The position numbers and the translations under genes were made by a program. The notes under the pieces are model-generated. The model was not told the origin of the DNA and did no database searches. It was given only the letters and a program-made list of their open reading frames with translations. Below are positions 11,801 through 23,700 of a stretch of 64,000 nt of DNA, one piece after another. The first letter of the stretch is position 1. Each line of letters begins with the position of its first letter. Source of the DNA: Larix kaempferi (Eukaryota > Streptophyta > Pinopsida > Pinales > Pinaceae); NCBI GenBank assembly GCA_027924585.1, contig BSBM01000361.1, positions 39,229,501 through 39,293,500 on the forward strand. Reading direction: 5' to 3'.

Positions 11801-12746
11801 TTGTGGCATGCTGCTGCATATCACCATGGCAAGAATGACCATAGTGAGAACAATGATGTGCCGTTGTTCCAGCAGAACTAGAAGGCCCCGCCTAGGTTCC
11901 ACCTGTACCCGACATGTCTCGACCACCACCCGTAGACTGTGCAACTATCTGTGTCTCATCGATGTCCTCCCAGCTCTAGGAAGACATGGCCACAAATTTG
12001 GTATGTCTGAGCAAGTCATGTGTGGCACTTCTGACGGAGTCATGAATCTCATCTAGGCCGCTACCGAACCCAGGTGGCTGAGGAGGGGGGTTTGGCTCTC
12101 TCCTGGGTGCAAGAGGTCCTCTAAGTGGGTTTCGGTGCACCTGAGGTCGATCTTGGGCAGAGCCAAGACCGACACCCTGAAACTCAATGCTGTCAAAATA
12201 GTTTACATGGTACCCTAGCTCAAACTCAGCCCACAATTTCCAAAGGAAATACTGTGGGACCTCTAAATTGTTGCACGGGGGCCTGTCAAAGACCATGAAC
12301 CACCTCTTTCTCCAGTTATCTCTCCATGGCTGGTAAATGCACCAGTCCATGCAAACCCGAGGCCTCATCATAGTTGGAGGCTATCCCGTTGAGGGAACTA
12401 TGAACTTGCTATACAACTAGGATTTGGTGATGTTGAGGTCTTTTATCTGCTCTTTGGACAACCCAATGGAGTAGTGTTCCCTCATTCGAGCTCTGTATTG
12501 GCTCAAGTTTGTTATCTCATTGCATGCAATATTGATTGATTCAATAATGTTTTGAAGTGATGAAGCCAAGGAAACCCGAGAGGGTTCCTTGGTACTATTC
12601 AATTCATTACTTAGTGCCCTCAATTGATTTAAGTCTTGGTGTAATTGATCTTCGGGGTTTTCATTCAGTTCATTTCCGGTTCCCATATTGTCTTCTGGAG
12701 GTCGGGTTTCATTGGTTTCATCAGATGGTTTAGGTGTGTCTGACAT
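8861..12746 (-). pseudogene. Decayed four-exon gene of unknown family
   Basis: Read on minus. Exon 1 (12746-11784) starts at ATG for MSDTPKPSDE and carries an Asn/Gln-rich region, then a Trp-rich block (WCIYQPWRDNWRKRWF, VPQYFLWKLWAEFELGYHV), a Pro/Arg stretch and a Gly/Ser tail. It ends GATCAG|GT. Exon 2 is 11666-11562, exon 3 is 9612-9550, and exon 4 starts at 9452 (Pro/Tyr-rich, including PPYVSYP and PPYQFPMFPP). All three introns have AG acceptors and GT donors, and all joins are phase 0. At least seven in-frame stops occur, most of them TAG at positions compatible with former CAG or TGG codons. I do not recognise the family; a transposon-encoded gene is possible because a CACTA-like end lies upstream. 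The frame of exon 4 is the least certain part. Confidence 0.5.
9613..11561. other. Introns and AT-rich sequence inside the unknown minus-strand gene
   Basis: This is mostly the large intron between proposed exons 2 and 3 (9613-11561). It is AT-rich. A 107-codon plus frame at 11008-11331 has no recognised domain, though its ending is faintly like the start of a LINE endonuclease. I see nothing I can name. Confidence 0.3.
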
Positions 12747-13339
12747 CTTGTTAGGTGTAGATGGCCTGCAATTAAATTTCCTTGGTTTTTTAATGGATTG
12801 TAATTTTTTTTTAAAATTAAAATTCAAATGGAAAAAAAAAAAACCAAAAAAAACACAAATTTGTGCTTTGAGGAGCACCTACCTGGAGAAATCGATGGCA
12901 TCGTGGTGTAGGGGTGATTTCTTGGTCTTGATGACGATTTGGTTTCTCTAAGCCGCGTTCGCCGGGTTGCATAGTGCGCTCGCGGGCTAGAGAGTGAGCT
13001 CACAGGTCTGTCAAAAATGACAAACCCGTGAGCTCTATATTTTTTTATAAAAAAACAGAGGCGCACATGAGCCATTGATGCGTGTGTGCCAATTTTTGCG
13101 TACGTGTTAAAGGTGTGGGAGCGACCCTTTTGTCCACATGGGATGAAACACATGGGCGTTCGGCACTGCCGAAGTAGCAACGCGTGCATGTCTTTGGAGG
13201 CGCGTGTGCATCATTTTGTCTTTTCCACTCACGCGTTGTTGTTGCGGTTATTTTGGGTACTAGCTTCATGCGGGTACCCTTACAACCTTGCATAAATTGT
13301 AATTGATAGAGTTGTGTGTCTGATGTTGTAGCTTCTTAA
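12747..13339. other. Upstream region of the unknown minus-strand gene
   Basis: It contains an A-rich/T-rich tract near 12806-12858 and a stretch rich in GCG, CGT and ACGCG (~12950-13270), which is unusually CpG-dense for this window and could be an old promoter or 5' UTR. No conserved element is recognised. Confidence 0.3.
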
Positions 13340-14000
13340 GTCACGATTTATATTATGAATCCACTTCGAGCAAGGTTTGTTTCGTCGGACCCATAGGTAT
13401 GCCCAATGACTTGAGATCATCGTCACCCATGTGCATCAAAGCATTCATGTCTACTTATTCTTCCTAAAAAGTGATAAGGTATTTTTCCAATCCTAACGAT
13501 TGCAACATACTGGCTACTGACCTTTCTTCAACCGTTGGTGCTTGTTTATGAACAATATGGATTGGATTAGGCATGGGCTGTACCATTGGATTGATAGTTG
13601 GAATAGGATTAGAATCATAGTTTCCTTTCATAACTAATACAGTCCACTTAGCAACTTCAATGTTTGTAGAATGAGATTGTGTTGGATATGATAACTTTTC
13701 ATGTAGATATCTGATTCCACTGGGACTATCATCTCCATTTGGAGTACTCCTTTAAAGAGTTATTTTGTTGAATTTTCATACTAATATCTTGCACATAAGT
13801 CTACAAATTTGAAACTCAAGCAAATTTTCCCTCCTCGTCATCATAAAGTTCATGTTTCCATTTTTCATTAGTTGGGCTCTAGCATTTGGCTGTGTTCTTG
13901 GCAACATAAGTGGGAGAATCATCTGCACTGATCCCCAAATGCTCCCTGATAGTCCTCTACCTAACCATATGGTTTTGACTCGATTTGAATACATGATGTT
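13340..14000 (-). pseudogene. SAM-domain (sterile alpha motif) protein pseudogene
   Basis: On minus, ~13520-13350 reads VASMLQSLGLEKYLITF, then two stops, then VDMNALMHMGDDDLKSLGIP and MGP. This is the SAM-domain signature of the small plant SAM proteins (SLGLEKY ... EEVDM.AL..M.D.DLK.LGIPMGP). Upstream (to ~13994) the pieces KHELYDDEEGKFA and SLKEYSKWR appear in shifted frames and look like the disordered N-terminal part of the same protein. Stops inside the SAM core (TAG, TAA) replace residues usually Gln or Glu/Gln. SAM proteins of this type mediate protein-protein contacts and have no catalytic role. This copy is dead. It lies just inside the CACTA-like end at 14552, so it may be captured DNA. 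Confidence 0.7.
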
Positions 14001-14249
14001 CTCATTTGTAGCTTGCTTTTTGCTTTCTCCACATGATAACCTCTGTAAAAATCAAATGCTCGCGCTTTTCACCACCTCCCGAATCCTTCATATTTCTTTA
14101 CAAAATTAAAAGCAAGCCCCAAATATTAATAGTCTATATATATAGACAGAGAGAGCCCGCATCCTAGAACTGAACTAAAGACCTTCAATGTCGAAAACAC
14201 CTTAAAAGAACATTTAAAATGATTTGTTTATTTTTTTTGATAATTTGTT

Positions 14250-14552
14250 TCATATCCTCTCTATAGAGACAATAGTTGGAATTGAAGAAATATAGTCTCT
14301 ATAAAGACAATATGTCCTTAATCTCAACTATTGTCTCTAGAGAGACAAAAATGAAATTGTCTCTATAGAGACAATAATACTTTTGTTCTATACTGTCTTT
14401 ATAGAGACAAATTTTTAAGACAATAATTTGAGACACTCGCTTAAAGACAATATTTAAGACAATACACAGGTTTCTTCTTGCCTTAAGTTAAGACAATTTA
14501 GTCAAAAAAATGTCTTAAATATTGTCTTACAACCCCCCTATATGTAGTAGTG
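14250..14552 (-). mobile_element. CACTA-like DNA transposon end with palindromic subterminal repeats
   Basis: Read on minus from 14552, the sequence begins CACTACTACATATAGG, the form of a CACTA (En/Spm) terminal inverted repeat. It is followed within 300 bp by many AGACAAT words and five palindromes of the type TTGTCTCTATAGAGACAA (about 14255, 14299, 14331, 14357 and 14391). Dense subterminal repeats near the TIR are typical of CACTA elements, where the element-encoded binding protein docks. I could not find the opposite TIR to the left, so the element is truncated, very long, or its other end has decayed. The bases 14553-14555 (CAC) could be a 3-bp target duplication but cannot be tested. 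Confidence 0.6.
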
Positions 14553-14555
14553 CAC

Positions 14556-15535
14556 CCACCCATTGGACTTCGCTTCTTCAAATGGTGGTAAGTTTACCAT
14601 AGGTTGTCCCAACCCAGTCCTCTCGTATTATGATTGGATCGTCACAATTCTTCCTTAAACAACTGCACTAGAAACAAACTATGGTGAGTGGAGAGCTTGA
14701 GGGAAATACAAAATTGCTAACCTAAATAGGATTTGTCTAAGGTGGGCCCTCTAAAATAGACCTCTCGAGACCTAGTACAATTGTTAGACACCTATCAAAA
14801 ACTTTACAATCGTCCGCCGCACTCCCACACTTAACATACATGTTCATAAGCGTATTACCTGTCACTTAACATACATGTAACACAAATATATTTGCAAGAA
14901 TGCACAAGGTTCCAATGACTCCATGAATTTAATAAATTTGTAAAACAAATATTCAGCATAGTGCTTTCTGCATGATCAACCCGAACCACAACAACTGCAT
15001 CTGCACTTTTTCTTATTCCTTGCACGGTTCCCAGCAAAAGGTTATTGCGATATAGGGCGGAGTGAGACCGTGCAATTACTAACAACTAGTATTAATGAGG
15101 AAAACAAAGATGAACCAAAGAAGCTGTGAAATTCCCTGTTGAGCATTCTCCATTGCGGATTAATCGTTGCAGCTGGTCAATTTGGGTGGTGTTATTGGGA
15201 AGTCCAGGCCGTGTAATGTGCAATTGACAAGTCACCTCCCCATGTAGTTAATTAATCCTTTTTTAATTCTACGAACTTTAAGTTGCCTGGTATGATGGCA
15301 GAATAAGTGTTGTGAAGCTCACTAGGATAGAACAATAGTTAATGTAGATCATTGGGTTTTCAATTTTGTTAAAACCAGCGGATATTGGAACATTGAGATA
15401 TGGTGAAAACATTTCTAGGTGTCGTTGTACTATGTTTATGGGTATTAATAAATGTGATCATTCACTTCCACGTTTAATCTCCATGTCAAATAATTTAAAT
15501 TGCTATCAGTTGCGGTATCATATTATTGAACCAAC
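14556..15535. other. Intergenic, nothing recognised
   Basis: Mixed-composition DNA. A 76-codon minus frame (15085-14855) is preceded by further coding-like codons in the same region, but no domain signature emerges. Confidence 0.35.
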
Positions 15536-15665
15536 ATAGATCCATCTTAAATATGTATCTATCAAGCACTGAGAGGGATCCAATTTCTTGAGGTGTATTT
15601 CTTTTTTTAAATTTAAACTCAAGAAATTTGATCTCTCTTCATTAATAGATCCAGGCTTAGGTTTA
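15536..15665. repeat. Hairpin-like (MITE-like) inverted repeat
   Basis: Around 15570-15650, GATCCAATTTCTTGAG and CTCAAGAAATTTGATC are near-perfect reverse complements separated by ~25 bases. The flanking phrase CATAGATCCATC...TATCTATCAAG also occurs in similar form at 58300-58330, which suggests a dispersed foldback element. Confidence 0.4.
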
Positions 15666-15723
15666 AAGTTTTTATTTTATAAACGAACATCTATTTTTTA
15701 ATCACTTTTCATAATATTTTTGT

Positions 15724-15870
15724 AAATACTTTCCATAATTTTTTATTTTATGAGCCAACATGAATTTTTTTAATTATTTTGTTAGAAAGGTTTTTTTTAA
15801 ATACTTTCCATAATTTTTTATTTTATGAACCGACATGAATTTTTTTAATTATTTTGTTACAAACATTATT
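15724..15870. repeat. Two tandem copies of a 75-bp AT-rich unit
   Basis: The phrase AAATACTTTCCATAATTTTT begins at 15724 and again at 15799. Both copies continue through TTATTTTATGA..C.ACATGAAT and TTAATTATTTTGTTA. A third, more degenerate copy precedes them near 15650-15720. Confidence 0.7.
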
Positions 15871-16159
15871 TTGTTACAAACTTTACAACATCTCCCCCAT
15901 ACTGGGCTATAGAGCACCTAGTTTCACTCAATACAACAATAGTTGTACAACCTCTCACCAACAGAGATTTTTAAAAGCAATTGAATAGTCTTTAATTCAC
16001 CCCGCCATTTTAGAAGATGTGAATATACGGGGAATGAGAATTGATAGTGGCGATTAGACAGAGCCAACGATGAGAAACCTACAAATGGTGAACAACACGA
16101 AACACACATTTTAATTATCTCCATTTGTGATGACAACACATGGTTTCCAGTGAAGTTCT

Positions 16160-16230
16160 CACTACAAGAAACATGATTATAACAAGTGTAGTGTTTTGCA
16201 ACAGAAAAAAAACATTAAACTGCAGTATAC
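16160..16230 (+). mobile_element. Possible CACTA transposon terminal sequence
   Basis: CACTACAAGAAACATGATTA at 16160 has the form of the common plant CACTA terminus (CACTACAAGAAA). The following sequence returns to AAGTGTAGTG after ~25 bp. No matching inverted end was found to the right, so the extent is unknown. Confidence 0.35.
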
Positions 16231-17227
16231 GCCCTTCAACGAAAATATAATATCTGGCCAGTCAAGTACAAATTATAATGAAGTGCTTATCGGTCCTTCA
16301 TCGTTATGCTCAATTGTATGTTCACGTCGAGTGCTAACGTAAATCTGATAGATTTTTTGATCAAATCTTATTTGTTAACAGGTTTTGAAACATTTCTTCG
16401 CATTGATTTTGCAGCTACAATTAGTATATGGTAAATGAATCTTGAAAGAGCACCAAGAGGCTCTTAAAATGTACTCACCACATCTCAAATAGAAAATGGG
16501 ATAAAATGTTTATTCTTATAGTTTAAGAATATGCAAAAGCCTCGTCTATTTTATTTGGCTTATATTCACGTCATATGAAAACTACTTAAACTACTTGTTC
16601 TTTAGAAATACTGTACTAACCTGAAGGGAAGGTTTTTTTTACCAATTACTTTATTTTACTTTATTTTGTGGCAGTTATGGGTTTTGTTATTAATCTATTT
16701 GTGGATTCTTACCATGTTATAATTTTATCTAAGCTTTATTGAAATAAGTATAGATAAGATTAGTATAAAGTTGAGCTGCAGTCTTTATAAACATTTTAGT
16801 TTTTTATTAAATATATATTCATTGTAGCAATATTTTCAGAGTGCGTTAACAATAAGGTATAAATTTAAGGGAAAGGCAATGATTCTAACAATGGCATAAA
16901 ATTTAAGGGACTAAAATTCCGTTTTACTGATGTCAAAGTGTATCAGATTTGCTAATGTTTCAATCATTTTCCTATTGGCTAGGTCTCTTAACCTGTATTC
17001 TTTAAATTTTGGGTTGACATACATCTCTTTTTGGAAACTAGGTTAAATATTTATTCATAATATTGTTTCTTTTCCAATGCAGATATGAGCTTTATATATA
17101 TTTTTAAGTAGATCTTAGGTAATTTTCTATAGTGTAGTTATTGATTTTTTTAGAGTTTGATCATGTGCTTGATCAAATAAAATTGAATAAAATATTGGTT
17201 ATTTTTAAAGTTTAATAAGAATTTAGA
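16231..17227. other. AT-rich intergenic DNA
   Basis: No coding frame, RNA gene or defined repeat is recognised. Low-complexity A/T tracts dominate. Confidence 0.35.
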
Positions 17228-18000
17228 GTTTAATTAGGAACACAGAGTCAGAAGAAGACCTAACAGGACATCAAGAAAATACAGTTCCTTCCCTTTCGCT
17301 TTCCCTAACATGATATCAAGAAATAAGGAAAATACAGTTCCTTCCTTTCTCATCTACTCCTCCAAATCCAAACAATTAATTAGTCCAAACAATTAATTAG
17401 GAACACAGACAGAAAATATAGAAGACCTAACAGAACATCAAGAATGAAATAAGCGCTAGGATGAGAAATAAAGAAAATACAATTCCTTCCCTTTAGCTTT
17501 CCGTAACACGATATCCAGTAATAAGAAAAATACAGTTCCTTCTCGTTCTCTTTTCCTCCTCCTAACAATTAATTAGGAACGCGGAGACAGAAAATACAAA
17601 AGACCTAACACGACATCCAAAAAAGAGAATTATACATTAAATTCGTAAATACATCAATGAAAATAAAATGTAAGCAAGGTGGCCTGACTTTGCATTAATT
17701 CCTCTGAAAAGCACCTAATAGATGGAGCTTTTTTCTTTCTAGCAAATCTGTGAAGCAGTTCCTTCCCTTTCTCTTCTCCTCCCACTTAACTAGAACACAG
17801 AAACAAAAAATACAGAAGATCTAACATGACATCAAGAAAGGTGTAAGCACATACACAACCTACCATAAACACATACAACATATAACAGAGACTGCAACAA
17901 CAAAACGTATAGAAAGAAAAAATAAGCACATACACAGCCGACCATAGACACACATAACATATATCAGAGACTCGGCATTGGCAACAACAAAACGTATGTC
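17228..18000. repeat. Imperfect tandem repeat, ~165-220 bp, about four copies
   Basis: Copies begin with AATTAGGAACACAGAG.CAG-type phrases near 17228, 17391 and 17567, with a diverged copy near 17786. Each contains AGAAGACCTAACA.GACATC and AAATACAGTTCCTTCCCTTT. The last copy holds an extra internal ~80-bp duplication around GCACATACACA..C..ACCATA (17848 and 17928). Composition and drift suggest an old array. Confidence 0.6.
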
Positions 18001-20414
18001 GCAGAGGCAATGCTCGTAAGCCTCATATAGCCGCGGGATAGCTTTTTCCCAACGGTCATAATTCTTTGAACCACCTGGATCAAGTCGTTACAAACTCTCC
18101 CATCCATTGGTTATGTATGATATGACACGTCGTCGCAATTTTTCATTTCCTGTCAGAAGATATTCCATTTCATATCAAATATTATTTTATTCCGCTCCAC
18201 TTGTGATATTGTAAATTGTAATGATGACCAACGGTTGTATAACGAAGAAGTTTTTGTTTCTTGGGCTGTGTTGTGGTGTTTTCCAAGATGATAAATGGAA
18301 GTCCATACAACAAATATTTTTGTTAGCATCAAATTGAAGGAAATTTTCATTATTAGTATTATCTTTTATATTTTTGTGTTTTTAATTCGATCATAATTAT
18401 GTCGTGATTTAGAATATATTTTTAAAGTTTTTCAAAAATAAAAAAAAATTTTGAAAAAAAATTAACTTCTTAGTTTTTTTTTAATAAAGAAGTGAGTTTC
18501 ATTAACTTAAATAAAGTATCATTATCATTAAAAAAAACTAATCCTTAATCAAACATATATAATGTATATGATGATACAAAGTAGTTGTAAATTTTGTATC
18601 AAGATTAAAAACTCTAGAATCGTATCCCAATTTTCACAAATGTTGTAATGAGATTAAAGCTTCAATGATCCTATCCTAATTAATAAGGTGAACAAATAAC
18701 TCATAATAATATTCAAATAAAAGATTCAACTTGTCCTACATCTTACCTCCCAAAGGAGTTGGGCTTCCTAGTGTCATCTTTAACGATGTGGTCAGAAAAG
18801 AAGATCCTCATAGATTCCATTATGTGTTCAATGAATCACTAACATATGTCATAAGTGTAGCAAAAAATGCAACATAGTAATCAACACTTTAGAAAGAAAA
18901 AGTGATTATTTGCATATTCAATGGCCAAAATTTGAAGAACTCTACCAATGGATTTCTTGAAACTCAAAGCCAAAAATCCAAGAAGCATATATTTATCATT
19001 ACATCAAAGGATTTTTCATAGATGAATTTGACACAACTAAGGAAAAAGATCAAATCTTAAACTCCATTTCATAGTTTTGGGGAAATTTTTATCTTTGTAT
19101 ATAGCCTTGAACTCCAACCTTCAACCCCATTTCGAATACCCTCTCCACCTATCAAGATAACATTCTTAACCTTCCTCTACATCTAGGGTTATGATTTGCT
19201 AACCAATATTGGAAATTCTTTAGGAAAAATCATTTCATAACTGAGGAGATGGAGTAACAACAAGTATCATAACATATGTGTGAATATATGTAGACATGGA
19301 ATTTAGCAAGGTCTTTTTAGTGGATTCATCAAATATGTGAGCAAAGACTATATAAATATCCCAAAAGTTTGATTATGAACAAGTTGCATTTGTATGGAAT
19401 CATGCTTTGAAACAATGCACATTGCTACCTAATGCAGCAAACTATCAATAGTAGGGCTATTAAGTAAATCTCATTGCAAACCCACCTAGTGGGATGGAGC
19501 AATGGAGGTACATTATCTAATCAAGGATCATTTGGTGTCCTCCCAACTTCCCCATCTAAATCCTTCCTATATGGTGTTACGCTCATTTAAGGAACCTCAA
19601 GAAGAAGGGATGTCTCCACCACCACCCCCATCATAGTGCTCTCCCCAGTCAACGAAAGTCACTGAGTTTCCCCTCCAATAAAAGTTAGAGAAAGAATAAA
19701 CAAACAAAAAGAACCTAAAATCCTCTCAAATCCCTAATGACAAGCAAAAATGTGAACAACATTTAGAAAAGGAAAAAGTCAATAAAAAATACACCTGTAA
19801 AGAATTTAAGGGAGGAATGGAAATAAGTGATTAACAAGAATCAAAAAAATTTGACTTTGCAATCAATAATGACAAGAAATTAAGACCAAAATTTATTCTA
19901 AACATTATTATTCTAATATTTCTATAAATAATCTCAATTTATCTATTTTTATCATTCTAATTCAAATTTTGAAGGAAAGCTATTAAAAATAAAATGAAAT
20001 ATAATCTATGGCAATTTCCATAGAGCTACTTATGATAGCCATTAAGTATTCTCATGTTAATAATGTGTGTCCTTCAACCCATCGAAGGTTAAATCACTTT
20101 ATTCTAGTTTAAAAAAAAATTATGTTTTCAACCAGTTAAGAATCTTGAACTTACATTAATAAATAAAACTACATTAATGTATGGTTTATGGTTTTTATTT
20201 ATAAAAGAAAAATAAAATTTTTGAAATATAAAAGAGAATATTTTTTCTTCTTAATATCAAAGACAATAAATATAACACTCATATCAAAAACCATAAATAT
20301 AACACTATTATATTAATGTATTTTATTAATGAATAAATATGGCATATGATTTTTATTTCTTAAAAAGTTTGAATTATAATTTGTGTAATTTATTTATGTT
20401 GAATTTATATTTAC
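18001..20414. other. AT-rich intergenic DNA left of the LINE
   Basis: About 2.4 kb with many A/T runs and no open frame above ~75 codons. Weak coding-like passages around 18750-19700 have no recognisable motif on either strand. Confidence 0.4.
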
Positions 20415-20426
20415 ATTGTGCAATAA

Positions 20427-20722
20427 CATTTTTTTTCAACCGAAAAAAAAGTACTATTGCTATTCCTTGAAATCAAATAGTACAAAGATTTCCACTTTTT
20501 TTGAAAAAGGTATATCCATACGGATCAAGACAGTTTGTCCCAAAGACCTCAAACTATCATCATCAAAAGATTTTCCATACAGGATTATACATCTGAAAGA
20601 TCAAAATCATTACAAAGGAAAACTATTCCACTTAGAGTCTTGACTTAAACATTCTAATAGAAAAAAACTTTTCCACATTCCAACAAGCTGGAATCCATCC
20701 AATCTTCCCAGACCGATAAACC
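20427..20722 (-). other. LINE 3' UTR and A tract
   Basis: About 300 bp between the ORF2 stop and the A8 tract, with no coding features. It ends at the ATTGTGCAATAA duplication. Confidence 0.7.
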
Positions 20723-23700
20723 TTATGTTCCCATTAAAGCAAGTTTTGATAAGCCATCGGCCTGACCATTGTGTTCATAGTAGATATGAGAAAAAGATAT
20801 ATGCTCCTGCAAATCAATCTCCACTCTAGCACGCCTACACCAGTGAGAGAGTGCAGTAACATTTAGATCAAATTCTTTAGTTGCCCATTTTATAGTAACC
20901 CGCGAATCACCATATACCTTGATATTTACCAGCCCAAAGATGTTTGCAGATTTCAGAATACACCACAGAGCTAAGAGCTCAGCTTTCATATTACTACCAT
21001 TACCACAATTAAGTCACAATGTATAATAATGACCCTCATTCAGATAAATAACCCCTCCAGCAACACAAAAGCCATTATGCGCAACCCCATCAAAAAAAAG
21101 AACAGGCTGGTTCACAATAAGTGTAAACGGATCAGGCCTTCTTACCTCCACCAAATTGGTAACAGCAGTATAATGTTGTAAAATATTTAAGACAATAAGA
21201 CCACAAGCCACAACATCCGGCTCTTTGTCTTGAAAGGTAGTCATATTCCGGAAGTACCAAAGTGCCCATGAAATAAGAATAGGAACCTGTATTGTTTCTC
21301 TTGAAGAACGAAACCACTTCAGCAATGACTCACCAAAACCCATATTTTCCCATACCATAGTGACTGCCAGCTTTGAACAATAGAAATCCCAGACTTCTTT
21401 CCCAAAGGAGCAAAAAACAAACAGATGATTTATAGATTCAGAATCCTGCTTGCATAAGATACACCAATTTGGACCACACCAGCCACGCTTTAAAAGATTG
21501 TCCCAAGTTTTCAAAGATCCCTATAAGACATGCCATATAAAACACTTATGTTTTAAAGCAATATTCCACTTCCATATCTGTTTGTACCACCAGTGCTGAG
21601 GATAAATATACTTGTCTTGCATAATTCTGTCATAGGTCGTTTTAGTAGTAACTGCACCAGATTTCTCATTACCAATCCACACCATCTTATCACTTTGATC
21701 AGATAAAGAAACACCAGCTGAGCCAAGGGCATAGACATAGTAATCCCAAGAGGTAGCGTCATCTCCAACCAACCCCAAATCATAAGAATTTAACCAATAT
21801 GACTGACCAAGAACACCCCTGATACTATTTAAAGAAATAAGACCATATATTTTTAAATAATCTAGAATATTGTCAGAAAGACGAACTGCTCCATCAATGC
21901 CCAATATATTATCTCTCCCAACTCTGATATCATTACCATTTCCTACCTGCCACCTCAAATCACCAGTGAACAATCCAGAAACTTTAATAATCCCACGCCA
22001 TAAAGGAGAGCAACCAGAACACGAAGGCATATGCCTTCTGATCCATTCAACTAGATTCATTTTACTATATTTCACAAAGGAAATCTTGGACCATGGATTA
22101 TGATTGAAGAGACATCTCCAAAGGCTTTTTGCTCTAAGAGCCATACTGAAAGATTTTAAATCCTTTATTCCCTAGGCACCATATCTTTCAGGCTTGGACA
22201 CTGATTCCCACCCAGTCATAACCAAAGTGGCCTTATCTAAACCACCGGACCACAAAAAATTGAAGATCAATTTTCTGATAACATTCAAGATGTAGATAGG
22301 AATTTCAAGGAGTGGCATCCAATAAACAGGAATCCCTAGCAAAACCGCTTTGATCAGAGTAAGCTTACCTCCCACGGAGAGCAATCTGTATGCCCAGTGC
22401 GAGATCCGAGCTTCAAATTTCCGCACTAGCCACCACCAATCCTTGTTCTGATAGTTATTGGGTCTTAAGAAAAAACCCAAGTATTTGAGTCCTTCATCTA
22501 AGGGGTGGCAGATATAAGGTAGAATAGTAGAAATTTCCTGTCTATCATCAATAACAACATTATGATAATATAAGCTTGATTTTGTATGACTTACATTCAT
22601 CCCAGAAACATGATAGAAACAATTCAGTATGTTCCTGAAGACACCCCATTCTGTAATAGTCACCAAATCGGCCAGCAGCACATCATCAACAAAGATTAGG
22701 TGAGAAATAATATAGTCCAACCCCAATTCAATACCCTTGATTAAACCATCCTGTTTTTCCAAGTTTATCATTCTGCTAAGGGCATCAATAACCAAAAGAA
22801 ACAACAAAGGGGATAATGGACATCCCTACCGGATACCCCTCGAACACTGAAAAAAAGACGAAGGCAAACCATTTATCAAGATAGCAATGCTAGCCGAGGT
22901 GATGCAAGACATGATCCAATTTAGGACCAGAGGGGGAACCCCAATTTGGATCAGAATGAGACTTAAGAATGTCCAATTCACCCGATCGTATGCCTTTTCC
23001 AAGTCCAATTTAAGAAGCATAGCACTGTATTTGCGACTTTTAATAGTGTGAAGAAGTTCCTGAGATGCCCCAATGGCATCATGAATCTGTCTATTATGCA
23101 GAAATCCAAACTGTTCTTCAGTGATATGATTAGAGAGAGCCAATTTTATTCTTTGATCAATGATCTTTGATACCAAATTATAAGCCAAATTGCAAAGGGC
23201 AATAGGCCTATAATCTCCAAAATGTTCTGGTTTGCCTTTCTTAGGTATCAGCGTAACAAAGGTAGAATTTAATGCACCGGAGATGAAACCTCGCATCCTG
23301 GTATATTCCACCATACTCAAGATCTCTGGCCCCATAACCTCAAAGAAATGAGTATAAATCTCCACAGGCTACCCGTCCGGGCCCGGGATTTTCTCACAAG
23401 CAAAAAGGTGCAGAGTAGACTCTACCTCCTCAAGAGTAACCTCCCTTCCAAGAGCAGCAGCCTCCTCATCATTAAAAAATCGAGGGAAAGGTTCTGCAAT
23501 TCTAATCTGTTCCATCAACACACAATTACCCTCATCTTTATAAATATTCCCAAAATGTTTAACAACTTCTAATTTCAGCGCCTCACCTCCCGAGCAAATG
23601 TTGCCATTAGCAACCTTCAATTCCCAGATAGAATTCTGATTACGACGAGCTGAGGTGAAGGAATGAAAAAACTTTGTGTTATGATCACCATGTTTAACCC

